Assembly: GCF_028473745.1 (NCBI RefSeq)
Contig: NZ_CP101137.1
Span: 3,968,001-4,032,000 of the forward strand
From: Streptomyces sp. M92
Lineage (GTDB): Bacteria; Actinomycetota; Actinomycetes; Streptomycetales; Streptomycetaceae
Direction of reading: 5' to 3'
Length of the DNA stretch: 64,000 nucleotides
Part shown: piece after piece, positions 32,041 through 39,627 of the stretch
How positions within the stretch are numbered: position 1 is the first letter of the stretch
Layout: each line of letters opens with the position of its first letter
The notes under the pieces: model-generated
Databases searched by the model: none
The model's input: the letters and a program-made list of their open reading frames with translations, nothing else
Told to the model about the DNA's origin: nothing
Program-made: the position numbers and the translations under genes

Positions 32041-33534
32041 CTACACGGCCGCCGTCGCCGGCTCGGTGACCTTCACCGGGTCCGTACCCGTGGCGCTGTG
32101 CCGCTCGGCCCAGTTCTCCAGCGCGGTGCGGCAGGCGTGGTCCAGGTGGTGCAGCCGGGACAGGTCCAGCTCGACCGGCCGGTCCTGCGGCAGCGCCTCC
32201 AGGCTCTCCAGGATCTTCGGCAGCCTGAGGAAGGTCGCGTTGCCCGTCAGGTGCGCCTGGACCGGACCGGCACCCTTGTCGACGACCTCCAGCCTGAGGT
32301 GCGAGGCCTCCCAGGCGGTCTTGACCACGGACAGGGCCAGACCGATCAGCACGCCCTCGAACATGTTCACCGCGACGATGGACACGGCGGTGACCACGAG
32401 GATCAGTGCCTCGCCCCGGTGGTCGCGCCACAGCGGCACGATGCCGCGGAACGGGATCAGCTTCCAGCCCGCGTGGACCAGGATGCCCGCCAGCGCGGGC
32501 AGCGGGATCAGGGCCAGCACGGACGGCAGCAGCGCCGCGAACAGCAGCAGCCACACGCCGTGCATCACCCGGGACGCCTTGGTGCGCGCGCCCGCGCTGA
32601 CGTTGGCGGAACTGCGCACGATGACCGCGGTCATCGGCAGGGCGCCGAGGACGCCGCACACCGTGTTGCCCGCGCCCTGCGCCATCAGCTCCTTGTTGTA
32701 CTCGGTACGCGGACCCTTGTGCAGCCGGTCCACCGCCGCGGCGCTGAACAGGCTCTCCGCCGACGCGATCAGCGTGAAGGCGACGATCGTGCCGAGCAGG
32801 CCCACGTTCGCCAGCTCGCCGAAGGCGTCGGCGCCGGGCGGCTGGATCACGTCCAGCAGGCCGCTGACCTCGACGGTCGCGACCGACAGCCCGAACGCCG
32901 CCGTGACCGCCGTGGCCAGGCCGACGGCGGCCAGCGCGCCCGGCACGGTCTGCGCCCGCTTCGGCAGCCGCTTCCACAGCACCATCACCGCCACCGTGCC
33001 CGCGCCGAGGGCGAGCGAGGTCAGCGCCTCGGTGCTGCCCAGCGCGTCGGCGGCGGCTCCGGGCAGCCCGGTGAGCTTGTCGATGCCGGAGGAGGGCGCC
33101 TGGAGCCCGGCCGCCGAGTACAGCTGGCCCGCGATGAGCACCAGGCCGATGCCGGCCAGCATGCCCTCGACGACCGACAGGGAGATCGCCCGGAACCAGC
33201 GCCCGAGCCTCAGGGCGCCCATCGCGAGCTGGATCAGCCCGGTGGCCAGCACGATCACGCCGAGGGCGGCCAGCCCGTACGAGTCGACCGCGCCGAAGAC
33301 CAGCACGGTCAGGCCCGCGGCCGGACCGGACACCTGGAGGCTGCTGCCCGGCAGGAATCCGGTGACCAGACCGCCCACGATCCCGGTGACCAGGCCGAGT
33401 TCGGCCGGGACGCCGGAGGCGACGGCCACGCCCACGCACAGCGGGAGGGCGACCAGGAAGACGACGAGCGAGGCGGTGAAGTCCTGCCGCAGATGCGGGA
33501 ACTTGTGGGATATGGAGGACATGGCGGCGCTCAC
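32041..33534 (-). CDS. SulP-family anion (probably bicarbonate) transporter with STAS domain
   Basis: Inner-membrane transporter of 497 residues with about 11-12 helices; SulP hallmarks are VVFLVALPLCVGVAVASGVPAELGLVTGIV near the N terminus, SGPAAGLTVLVFGAV, and the cytoplasmic STAS domain from about 395 to 480 (VQAHLTGNATFLRLPKILES and LDLSRLHHLDHACRTALENW). Pairing with a carbonic anhydrase gene suggests bicarbonate as substrate rather than sulfate. The GTG start at 33534 overlaps the carbonic anhydrase stop by four bases (GTGA), making the pair translationally coupled; an ATG 12 bases further in is an alternative. It could supply bicarbonate for carboxylases such as those of fatty-acid synthesis. 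Confidence 0.9.
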   Translation of the reverse strand: MSAAMSSISHKFPHLRQDFTASLVVFLVALPLCVGVAVASGVPAELGLVTGIVGGLVTGFLPGSSLQVSGPAAGLTVLVFGAVDSYGLAALGVIVLATGLIQLAMGALRLGRWFRAISLSVVEGMLAGIGLVLIAGQLYSAAGLQAPSSGIDKLTGLPGAAADALGSTEALTSLALGAGTVAVMVLWKRLPKRAQTVPGALAAVGLATAVTAAFGLSVATVEVSGLLDVIQPPGADAFGELANVGLLGTIVAFTLIASAESLFSAAAVDRLHKGPRTEYNKELMAQGAGNTVCGVLGALPMTAVIVRSSANVSAGARTKASRVMHGVWLLLFAALLPSVLALIPLPALAGILVHAGWKLIPFRGIVPLWRDHRGEALILVVTAVSIVAVNMFEGVLIGLALSVVKTAWEASHLRLEVVDKGAGPVQAHLTGNATFLRLPKILESLEALPQDRPVELDLSRLHHLDHACRTALENWAERHSATGTDPVKVTEPATAAV

Positions 33535-34112
33535 AGCGTCTCGAACGCGTCGGTGTCCGCCCGGTGTGCGCGTACGACCCCGGTGTGGACCTCGTAGTAC
33601 CAGCCGTGCATCCGCAGCCGGCCCTCCGTCAGCCGCCGTTCCACGCACGGGTAGGAGCGCAGGCGCAGCAGCTGCGACAGGACGTGGTGCTGGACGGCCT
33701 CGGCGACCGTCGGGTCGGCGGGATCGCTGGGCTTCGGTTCGTCCGCGGCCTCGGCCAGCCAGTCGCGGACGGCGGGTACGGCGGTCAGGTCGTCCCCGCG
33801 TACCAGGGCACCGACGGCGCCGCAGTGCGAGTGGCCGCAGACCACGATGTCCGAGACGCCGAGGACCTCGACGGCGTACTCGACGGTGGCCGCCTCGCCG
33901 GATGGGTGCCCGGCGCCGTACGGCGGGACGATGTTGCCGGCGGTGCGCAGCTCGAAGAGCTGGCCGGGCCGGGCTCCGGTGATCAGGGCCGGTACGACCC
34001 GGGAGTCGGAGCAGGTGATGAACAGGACTTCGGGCGACTGGCCTTCGGCGTGCCCGGCGAACTCCTCAGGGCGCTGTCCGAACGTGCGGGCGTTGTCGAT
34101 GAGGGGCTGCAT
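33531..34112 (-). CDS. Beta-class carbonic anhydrase
   Basis: Zinc enzyme of 193 residues interconverting carbon dioxide and bicarbonate. The beta-class ligands are C34 in FITCSDSRVV with the Asp-Arg dyad (D36, R38), and H94 and C97 in VCGHSHCGAVGAL. It ends at DTDAFETL, directly coupled to the SulP gene. ATG 34112 has AGGAGGAAC about eleven bases upstream. The SulP-carbonic anhydrase pairing is known in cyanobacteria and many other bacteria and supports a role in supplying bicarbonate. Confidence 0.94.
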   Translation of the reverse strand: MQPLIDNARTFGQRPEEFAGHAEGQSPEVLFITCSDSRVVPALITGARPGQLFELRTAGNIVPPYGAGHPSGEAATVEYAVEVLGVSDIVVCGHSHCGAVGALVRGDDLTAVPAVRDWLAEAADEPKPSDPADPTVAEAVQHHVLSQLLRLRSYPCVERRLTEGRLRMHGWYYEVHTGVVRAHRADTDAFETL

Positions 34113-34191
34113 GATGCGGTTGTTCCTCCTGGCGCGCCGTGGGGGCGCGTCGGACGGTCAGGACAGAGGTGGGGGTGAGCCGACCGGTCCC

Positions 34192-34593
34192 TCAGCAGCG
34201 GAAGACCTGCAGCGCCGCGGGGGAGTGGTCCGTCGCGAATCTGGGACGGTGCTCGGCCCCGCGGCCGGAGACGACGGGTCCGGGCACCCCCGGGGCGGCG
34301 TGCCGCGGCAGCGGGCGCTGAGGGGTGTCGGGCTGGGGCGCGGCGGCGCCGCGGTGGCGGTCGCGGACGCGCGGGGCGGTGGTCGGCCCGCCCGGACGGC
34401 CGGCCTCGTGGCAGGTGACGGTCTCGTCGTACGGCGTCGCGTCGGAGGCGGTGGTTCCGGCGCGGGCATGGGCCACGGCTTCACCGTTCGTATACGCGGA
34501 TGCGAAGGAAGCGGTGGGAGCGAAGAACTGGAGCGCGAACAGGACGGCGGCGAGGAGCGGAACCACGGTCCGGGCCGTCGTGCCTCGGAACAT
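34192..34593 (-). CDS. Secreted hypothetical protein of 133 residues
   Basis: Starts MFRGTTARTVVPLLAAVLFALQF, a typical Sec signal peptide (hydrophobic 10-30, likely cleavage after FASA). The mature part is Arg/Pro/Ala-rich with Cys residues in TVTCHEAG and at the last position (QVFRC). Codon style is acceptable, and AAGGGGG sits three to six bases before the ATG. It may be a small extracellular or wall-associated protein; I know no family. Its 195-base promoter region holds a strong inverted repeat and direct repeats (34637-34717), suggesting it is tightly regulated. Alternatively the C-terminal half, which is low-complexity, is not functional. Confidence 0.68.
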   Translation of the reverse strand: MFRGTTARTVVPLLAAVLFALQFFAPTASFASAYTNGEAVAHARAGTTASDATPYDETVTCHEAGRPGGPTTAPRVRDRHRGAAAPQPDTPQRPLPRHAAPGVPGPVVSGRGAEHRPRFATDHSPAALQVFRC

Positions 34594-34636
34594 GCGCCCC
34601 CTTCCAGGCAGTTCCTGCCGCTGGTATATGCCGGGA

Positions 34637-34670
34637 CATGGTCAATGCCCGGCAAACGCATGGTCAATGC
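34637..34670. promoter_or_regulatory. Two CATGGTCAATGC direct repeats 22 bases apart
   Basis: Exact 12-base copies at 34637-34648 and 34659-34670, 22 bases centre to centre (two helical turns), upstream of the secreted protein gene at 34593. On the minus strand each gives GCATTGACC, overlapping potential -35 hexamers (TTGACC), and a TATACC-like sequence follows near 34629-34624. This fits activator or repressor sites at a promoter reading left. Confidence 0.5.
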
Positions 34671-34685
34671 GCGGTCAAGAAACAC

Positions 34686-34717
34686 GTTAACCCTGCAAAG
34701 AGCTTTGCAGGGTTAAC
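34686..34717. promoter_or_regulatory. Long inverted repeat, 15-base perfect arms
   Basis: GTTAACCCTGCAAAG (34686-34700) and its exact inverse (34703-34717) separated by AG. The 32 bases are AT-richer than the surroundings. It is 72 bases beyond the zapE stop and about 93 bases upstream of the secreted protein start, so it is either an operator for that gene or the zapE terminator hairpin. The inner CTGCAAAG/CTTTGCAG half-sites look like LacI-type or similar operators. Confidence 0.55.
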
Positions 34718-34788
34718 GGGGAGTTACGGGTTGCAGAGAGCCCGAAAATGGCGGCTGCTTTGGCGGGAACTGGCTGCTCGGCGGGTCC

Positions 34789-35913
34789 TCAGGGCGTGTC
34801 GGCCAGGGGGGCCGCGTCCCGGGCCAGCGCGGTGAGCCGGGAGATCGCCCGGAAGTACTTCTTCCGGTACCCGCCCTTGAGCATCTCCTCGCCGAAGAGC
34901 CGGTCGAAGGGCAGCCCGGAGGCCAGCACGGGCACCTCGCGGTCGTACAGCCGGTCGGCCAGCACGACCAGGCGCAGCGCCGTCGACTGGTCGGGCACCG
35001 GGCGCACCCCGGTCAGGCAGACGGCCGCGACACCGTCGGTCAGCGCGCCGTACCGGCTGGGGTGGACGCGGGCGAGGTGGTCGAGGAGCGCGGGGAAGTC
35101 GTCCAGCGAGGCACCCTCGGTGGCCCGCGCCGCGCGGGTGACCTGCTCGTCGGAGTACGGCGCCGGCGCCTCGGGCAGACCGCGGTGGCGGTAGTCCTCG
35201 CCGTCGATGCGCAGGGCGCGGAAGTGGGCGGACAGGCCCTGGATCTCGCGCAGGAAGTCGGCGGCGGCGAAGCGGCCCTCGCCGAGCTTGCCCGGCAGCG
35301 TGTTCGAGGTGGCGGCGAGCGCGACGCCGGCCTCCACGAGCCGGCCGAGCAGGCTTGAGACGAGGACGGTGTCCCCGGGGTCGTCGAGCTCGAACTCGTC
35401 GATGCACAGGAGGCGGTGGTCGGAGAGGGTCCGCACGGTCTGCTGGAAGCCGAGGGCGCCGACGAGGTTGGTCAGCTCGACGAAGGTGCCGAACGCCTTG
35501 CGCTCCGGCTCCGCCGGGGTGGCGTGCCACAGGGAGGCCAGCAGGTGGGTCTTGCCGACGCCGTAGCCGCCGTCGAGGTAGACGCCGCGGGGGCCGGCGG
35601 GGGCCTTCGGCGCCTTGCCCCGGCCGAAGCCGAAGAAGCCGCGCCTGCCCGTGGCGGCGGGGCTCGCGCCCAGACCGGCCGCGAAGCCCTCCAGGACCCG
35701 GACGGCCTCGCTCTGGCTGGGCTGGTTCGGGTCCGGGATGTACGTGCCGAAGCGGACCGAGTCGAAGCGGGGCGGGGGCACCATCTCGGCGACCAGACGC
35801 TCCGCGGGGACGTGGGGCTCGCGGGCGCACAGGGAGAGCGGCGCGGGGGCCGTCCCGGCTATCGGAGTGGAGCCGGGGGCGGGGGAGCCGGGGGAGGGCG
35901 AGGAGGGCGACAC
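34789..35913 (-). CDS. zapE: ZapE/AFG1-family ATPase
   Basis: AFG1-like P-loop ATPase of 374 residues. Walker A is GGYGVGKTHLLASLW near residue 113; Walker B is LLCIDEFELDDPGD; sensor region AATSNTLPGKLG and the C-terminal DRLYDREVPVLASG complete the family pattern. In E. coli ZapE interacts with FtsZ at late division; in Streptomyces the role is less clear. Residues 1-20 are low-complexity Ser/Pro. GTG 35913 is the best in-frame start, although the ribosome-binding site is weak; upstream frame is not plausible protein. It is divergent from the reductase gene, with 295 bases between. Confidence 0.88.
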   Translation of the reverse strand: MSPSSPSPGSPAPGSTPIAGTAPAPLSLCAREPHVPAERLVAEMVPPPRFDSVRFGTYIPDPNQPSQSEAVRVLEGFAAGLGASPAATGRRGFFGFGRGKAPKAPAGPRGVYLDGGYGVGKTHLLASLWHATPAEPERKAFGTFVELTNLVGALGFQQTVRTLSDHRLLCIDEFELDDPGDTVLVSSLLGRLVEAGVALAATSNTLPGKLGEGRFAAADFLREIQGLSAHFRALRIDGEDYRHRGLPEAPAPYSDEQVTRAARATEGASLDDFPALLDHLARVHPSRYGALTDGVAAVCLTGVRPVPDQSTALRLVVLADRLYDREVPVLASGLPFDRLFGEEMLKGGYRKKYFRAISRLTALARDAAPLADTP

Positions 35914-36208
35914 GGTTGTCCATGGTAGGGCCTGTTCGGAGGGGGGCCGGCTGGAGAGAGGGAGGGCTCTCGGCTCCCGCGGGCAATCGTGCCTCCCCCC
36001 GTGCCTGACGGCCTGCGAGGTGCCCCCAGGGCGGCACGGGTGGGCGCGGCGGCACCCCGTGGGCGCCGGACCGCGCGTCCCACCCCGCCCCCGGCCCGCA
36101 CGCCGGGCCACGACACGGCACCGGCCTGCGGATACGGGGGGCTGCCTGCGGCCGGGCGCCGGAACCGTCGCACGGTTCGGCAACCCCGCGCGTGGAACAC
36201 TGCACCGC

Positions 36209-37015
36209 ATGCGACGCCTGTTCCCCGCCCTCGTGACCGATGTGACCGATCAGACATCCGGCCCCCTGCCCGACGGGACCGACCGGGAGTGGAGCCTGGC
36301 CGAGCTGGCCGCCGCCTACGCCTACCCCGAGCCGGACGGGCGGACGGGGACGGGCGCCTGGCTGCGGGCCAACATGGTCTCCACCCTCGACGGCGCGGCC
36401 CAGCACGACGGCCGCTCCCAGCCCATCTCCGGCGCCGCCGACATGCGCGTCTTCGGCACCCTGCGCGCGCTGGCGGACGTCGTGATCGCCGGCGCCGAGA
36501 CCGTACGCCAGGAGGGGTACCGCCCGGCCCGCCCGCGCGCCGATTTCGCGGAGCTGCGCCTGGCGGCCGGGCAGCGCCCCGTGCCGGCCATCGCCGTGGT
36601 CAGCGCCAGCCTGGAGCTGGACTTCTCGCTTCCGCTGTACACCTCGCCGCTGGTGCCGACCCTGATCCTGACCGGCGCCGCCGCGGCCCCGGACCGGATC
36701 GCGGCCGCCGAGCGGGCCGGGGCGCGGGTGGTGACCGCCGGTGACGGCGTGGGTGTGGACCCGGCCCGCGCCGTCGACGCGCTGGTCGAGCTCGGGTACA
36801 CCCGGCTGCTGACCGAGGGCGGTCCGCGGCTGCTCGGGCAGTTCGTCACGGCCGGGGTGCTCGACGAGCTGTGCCTGACCGTCTCGCCGACGCTGACCGC
36901 GGGTGACGCGCAGCGGATCGCGGGCGGGCCCTCGGTCGAGGTGCCGCGGCGGTTCGTCCTGGAGTCCCTGTTGGAGGAGGAAGGTTTCCTCTTCAGCCGG
37001 TACCGGCGCGACTAG
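36209..37015 (+). CDS. RibD-type reductase (pyrimidine reductase/dihydrofolate-reductase-like)
   Basis: Protein of 268 residues with the C-terminal RibD/bacterial DHFR-like fold. Typical blocks: WLRANMVSTLDGAAQHDGRS (substrate-binding, conserved Ser-Xaa-Asp-Gly), ADVVIAGAETVRQEGY (NADPH-binding), and RLLTEGGPRLLGQFV (the EGGP motif of RibD C-terminal domains). The family reduces 5-amino-6-ribosylaminouracil phosphate in riboflavin synthesis or acts as stand-alone reductases of unknown substrate. There is no deaminase domain and no other rib gene nearby, so the role is not certain. ATG 36209; no strong ribosome-binding site seen. Confidence 0.87.
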   Translation: MRRLFPALVTDVTDQTSGPLPDGTDREWSLAELAAAYAYPEPDGRTGTGAWLRANMVSTLDGAAQHDGRSQPISGAADMRVFGTLRALADVVIAGAETVRQEGYRPARPRADFAELRLAAGQRPVPAIAVVSASLELDFSLPLYTSPLVPTLILTGAAAAPDRIAAAERAGARVVTAGDGVGVDPARAVDALVELGYTRLLTEGGPRLLGQFVTAGVLDELCLTVSPTLTAGDAQRIAGGPSVEVPRRFVLESLLEEEGFLFSRYRRD

Positions 37016-37233
37016 GACGTATCCCCACTGCGGCGGGCGGCGGCGGCCGGACAGGGGTTCGGTCGTTACCGCGCTTCCGGGAATCGGCGGAATCTACCGT
37101 TCCGGTTAGTCCGCGACGGGCACACTGAATCCGGCAGTACCCGTGCGATCACGGGGCAGGATGGTTTCCGCAGGGTCTGATACGGCCTGCGGAAGGGTGG
37201 GCCCCCGGGCCCTCGGAGGAGAAGGGGCGCCTG

Positions 37234-37707
37234 GTGTTCACCAGCGTTTTGATGATCGAGAAGGCCATGACCTCCGCCGACGTGGAGTTCGTCACCACCT
37301 TGCACGGGGACGAGGAGGTCGCCTTCCACGTGCTGCTCCAGCCGCGCGGCGACCAGGCGGACCGGCTGCTGAGAGCCATCGACGACGTCGCGCTCGGTGA
37401 GCTCGACGACGCCGTCCGGGAGGGCGAGACCCCGGAGGGCGAGGAGGCGCAGAGCGTCGGGCAGCGGGCCCTGGAGGTGTCCCTCACCGCCCTGCGCGCG
37501 TCCGGCGCCCGGGCCGAGGGCCGCCTGATCGAGGACCACCCGCTGGACGAGCTCAAGTCCCTGGTCCTGGAGATCGGGGCGGACGAGGTGATCGTCCTGA
37601 CCGACCCGCACTACGTGGAGGAGTTCTTCCACCGGGACTGGGCCTCGCGGGCCCGCCACAAGGTCGGGGTGCCGGTCCTGAAACTGTTCTCCCACAGCAA
37701 GGCATAG
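37234..37707 (+). CDS. Universal-stress-like alpha/beta hypothetical protein
   Basis: Protein of 157 residues with alternating helix-strand character. The C-terminal EIGADEVIVLTDPHYVEEFF and SRARHKVGVPVLKLF resembles the end of a universal-stress-protein Rossmann-like fold. Orthologues are sometimes labelled indole-3-glycerol-phosphate synthase in Streptomyces genomes, but I see no TIM-barrel features, so that label looks wrong. GTG 37234 with GGAGGAG and GAAGGGG upstream; ATG 37252 is an alternative. A 9-base inverted repeat (37166-37174 with 37186-37194) lies upstream. murC follows 91 bases downstream on the same strand. Confidence 0.75.
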   Translation: MFTSVLMIEKAMTSADVEFVTTLHGDEEVAFHVLLQPRGDQADRLLRAIDDVALGELDDAVREGETPEGEEAQSVGQRALEVSLTALRASGARAEGRLIEDHPLDELKSLVLEIGADEVIVLTDPHYVEEFFHRDWASRARHKVGVPVLKLFSHSKA

Positions 37708-37798
37708 GCTTGGGCCGCGCTCCCGCGCAGAAGGAAGGGGGCGCGCCCACCGGCAGACCGCCCACGGACACCCGTCGCACCTCTGGGGAGAACAGCGC

Positions 37799-39196
37799 AT
37801 GGCACCCGGCCTTCCTACCGCCATGGACCGACCGCACTTCATCGGCATCGGCGGCGCCGGAATGTCGGGCATCGCCAAGATCCTCGCCCAGCGGGGCGCG
37901 GCGGTGGCGGGCAGCGACGCCAAGGAGTCCGCGACCGCCGAGGCCCTGCGCGCGCTGGGCGCCACCGTGCACATCGGGCACGCGGCCGGGCACCTCGCCG
38001 ACGACGCCACCTGCGTGGTCGTCTCCTCGGCGATCCGCGAGGACAACCCCGAGCTGGCCCGCGCCGCCGAGCTGGGCATCCCGGTCGTCCACCGCTCCGA
38101 CGCCCTCGCCGCCCTGATGAACGGCGTGCGCCCGCTCGCCGTCGCCGGCACCCACGGCAAGACCACCACCACCTCGATGCTGGCGGTCTCCCTGTCCCAG
38201 CTGGGCCTGAACCCGTCGTACGCCATCGGCGGCGACCTGGACGCCCCCGGCTCCAACGCCCTGCACGGCGACGGCGAGATCTTCGTCGCCGAGGCCGACG
38301 AAAGCGACCGCAGCTTCCACAAGTACGCCCCCGAGGTCGCCATCGTCCTCAACGTGGAGCTGGACCACCACGCCAACTACGCCTCGATGGACGAGATCTA
38401 CGAGTCCTTCGAGACCTTCGCCGGCCGGATCGTCCCCGGCGGAACCCTGGTGATCGCCGCCGACCACGAGGGCTCCCGGGAGCTGACCCGACGCCTGTCC
38501 GGCAAGGTGCGGACGGTGACGTACGGCGAGTCCGAGGACGCCGACGTGCGCATCCTGTCGGTCGTCCCGCAGGGCCTCAAGAGCGAGGTCACCGTAGTCC
38601 TGGACGGCGCCGAGCTGACCTTCACCGTCGCCGTCCCCGGCCGCCACTACGCCCACAACGCCGTCGCCGCCCTCGCGGCGGGCGCCGCCCTCGGCGTCCC
38701 CGCCGCCGAGCTGGCCCCCGCGCTGGCCGCCTACACGGGCGTCAAGCGGCGCCTCCAGCTCAAGGGCGAGGCGGCCGGCGTCCAGGTCGTCGACTCCTAC
38801 GCGCACCACCCCACCGAGATGACGGCCGACCTGGAGGCCATGCGCGCCGCCGTCGGCGACGCCCGCATCCTCGTCCTGTTCCAGCCGCACCTGTTCTCCC
38901 GCACCCAGGAGCTGGGCAAGGAGATGGGCCAGGCGCTGGCGCTGGCGGACGCCTCGGTCGTCCTCGACATCTACCCGGCGCGCGAGGACCCGATCGCGGG
39001 CGTCACCAGCGAGCTGATCATCGAGGCGGCCCGCGCGGCGGGCGCCGACGTCACACCGGTGCACGACAAGGCGGAGTCGCCCGCGGTGGTGGCGGGAATG
39101 GCGAAGGCCGGCGATCTCGTTCTCACCATGGGCGCGGGCGACGTCACCGACCTCGGACCGCGCATCCTGGACGAGCTGTCGAGCAAGGCGAAGTAA
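37799..39196 (+). CDS. murC: UDP-N-acetylmuramate-L-alanine ligase
   Basis: Peptidoglycan precursor ligase of 465 residues adding L-Ala to UDP-MurNAc with ATP, in the cytoplasm. Hallmarks: FIGIGGAGMSGIAKIL (Rossmann-like UDP domain), P-loop LAVAGTHGKTTTTSML, VAEADESDRSFHKY (Mg/ATP), LNVELDHHANY, VPGRHYAHNAVAALA and the C-terminal DSYAHHPTEMTADLEA with YPAREDPIAGVTS. Full length. ATG 37799 with GGGGAG upstream. It lies outside the dcw cluster, which is typical of Streptomyces. msrB follows after 14 bases, probably cotranscribed. Confidence 0.96.
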   Translation: MAPGLPTAMDRPHFIGIGGAGMSGIAKILAQRGAAVAGSDAKESATAEALRALGATVHIGHAAGHLADDATCVVVSSAIREDNPELARAAELGIPVVHRSDALAALMNGVRPLAVAGTHGKTTTTSMLAVSLSQLGLNPSYAIGGDLDAPGSNALHGDGEIFVAEADESDRSFHKYAPEVAIVLNVELDHHANYASMDEIYESFETFAGRIVPGGTLVIAADHEGSRELTRRLSGKVRTVTYGESEDADVRILSVVPQGLKSEVTVVLDGAELTFTVAVPGRHYAHNAVAALAAGAALGVPAAELAPALAAYTGVKRRLQLKGEAAGVQVVDSYAHHPTEMTADLEAMRAAVGDARILVLFQPHLFSRTQELGKEMGQALALADASVVLDIYPAREDPIAGVTSELIIEAARAAGADVTPVHDKAESPAVVAGMAKAGDLVLTMGAGDVTDLGPRILDELSSKAK

Positions 39197-39210
39197 GGGG
39201 CTGAGGACTC

Positions 39211-39618
39211 ATGTCGTACGACGTCGAGAAGCCGGACGAGCAGTGGCGCGCGGAACTGGCACCGGCCGAGTACGCCGTGCTGCGCCAGGCCGGCACCGAG
39301 CCCGCCTTCACCGGTGAGTACACCGACACCAAGACCGAGGGCGTCTACTCCTGCCGCGCCTGCGGCGCCGACCTGTTCACCTCGCAGACCAAGTTCGAGT
39401 CGCACTGCGGCTGGCCGTCCTTCTTCGACCCGAAGGACAGCGACGCGGTCGAGCTGATCGAGGACCGTTCGCACGGCATGGTGCGCACCGAGGTGCGGTG
39501 CGCCCGGTGCGGATCGCACCTCGGGCACGTGTTCAAGGGCGAGGGATACCCGACCCCGACCGACCAGCGGTACTGCATCAACAGCATCTCGCTGCGGCTC
39601 CGGCCCACCGAGAGCTGA
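39211..39618 (+). CDS. msrB: Peptide-methionine (R)-S-oxide reductase
   Basis: Protein of 135 residues repairing methionine-R-sulfoxide. Zinc is held by two CxxC pairs, SCRACGADLF and VRCARCGSHLG. The substrate loop is HCGWPSFF and the catalytic Cys is in QRYCINSISL. The recycling Cys may be that in FESHCGWPSF. ATG 39211 with GAGG upstream, 14 bases after murC. It is convergent with the histidine kinase gene, ending nine bases before it. Confidence 0.95.
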   Translation: MSYDVEKPDEQWRAELAPAEYAVLRQAGTEPAFTGEYTDTKTEGVYSCRACGADLFTSQTKFESHCGWPSFFDPKDSDAVELIEDRSHGMVRTEVRCARCGSHLGHVFKGEGYPTPTDQRYCINSISLRLRPTES

Positions 39619-39627
39619 GACGCCCGC

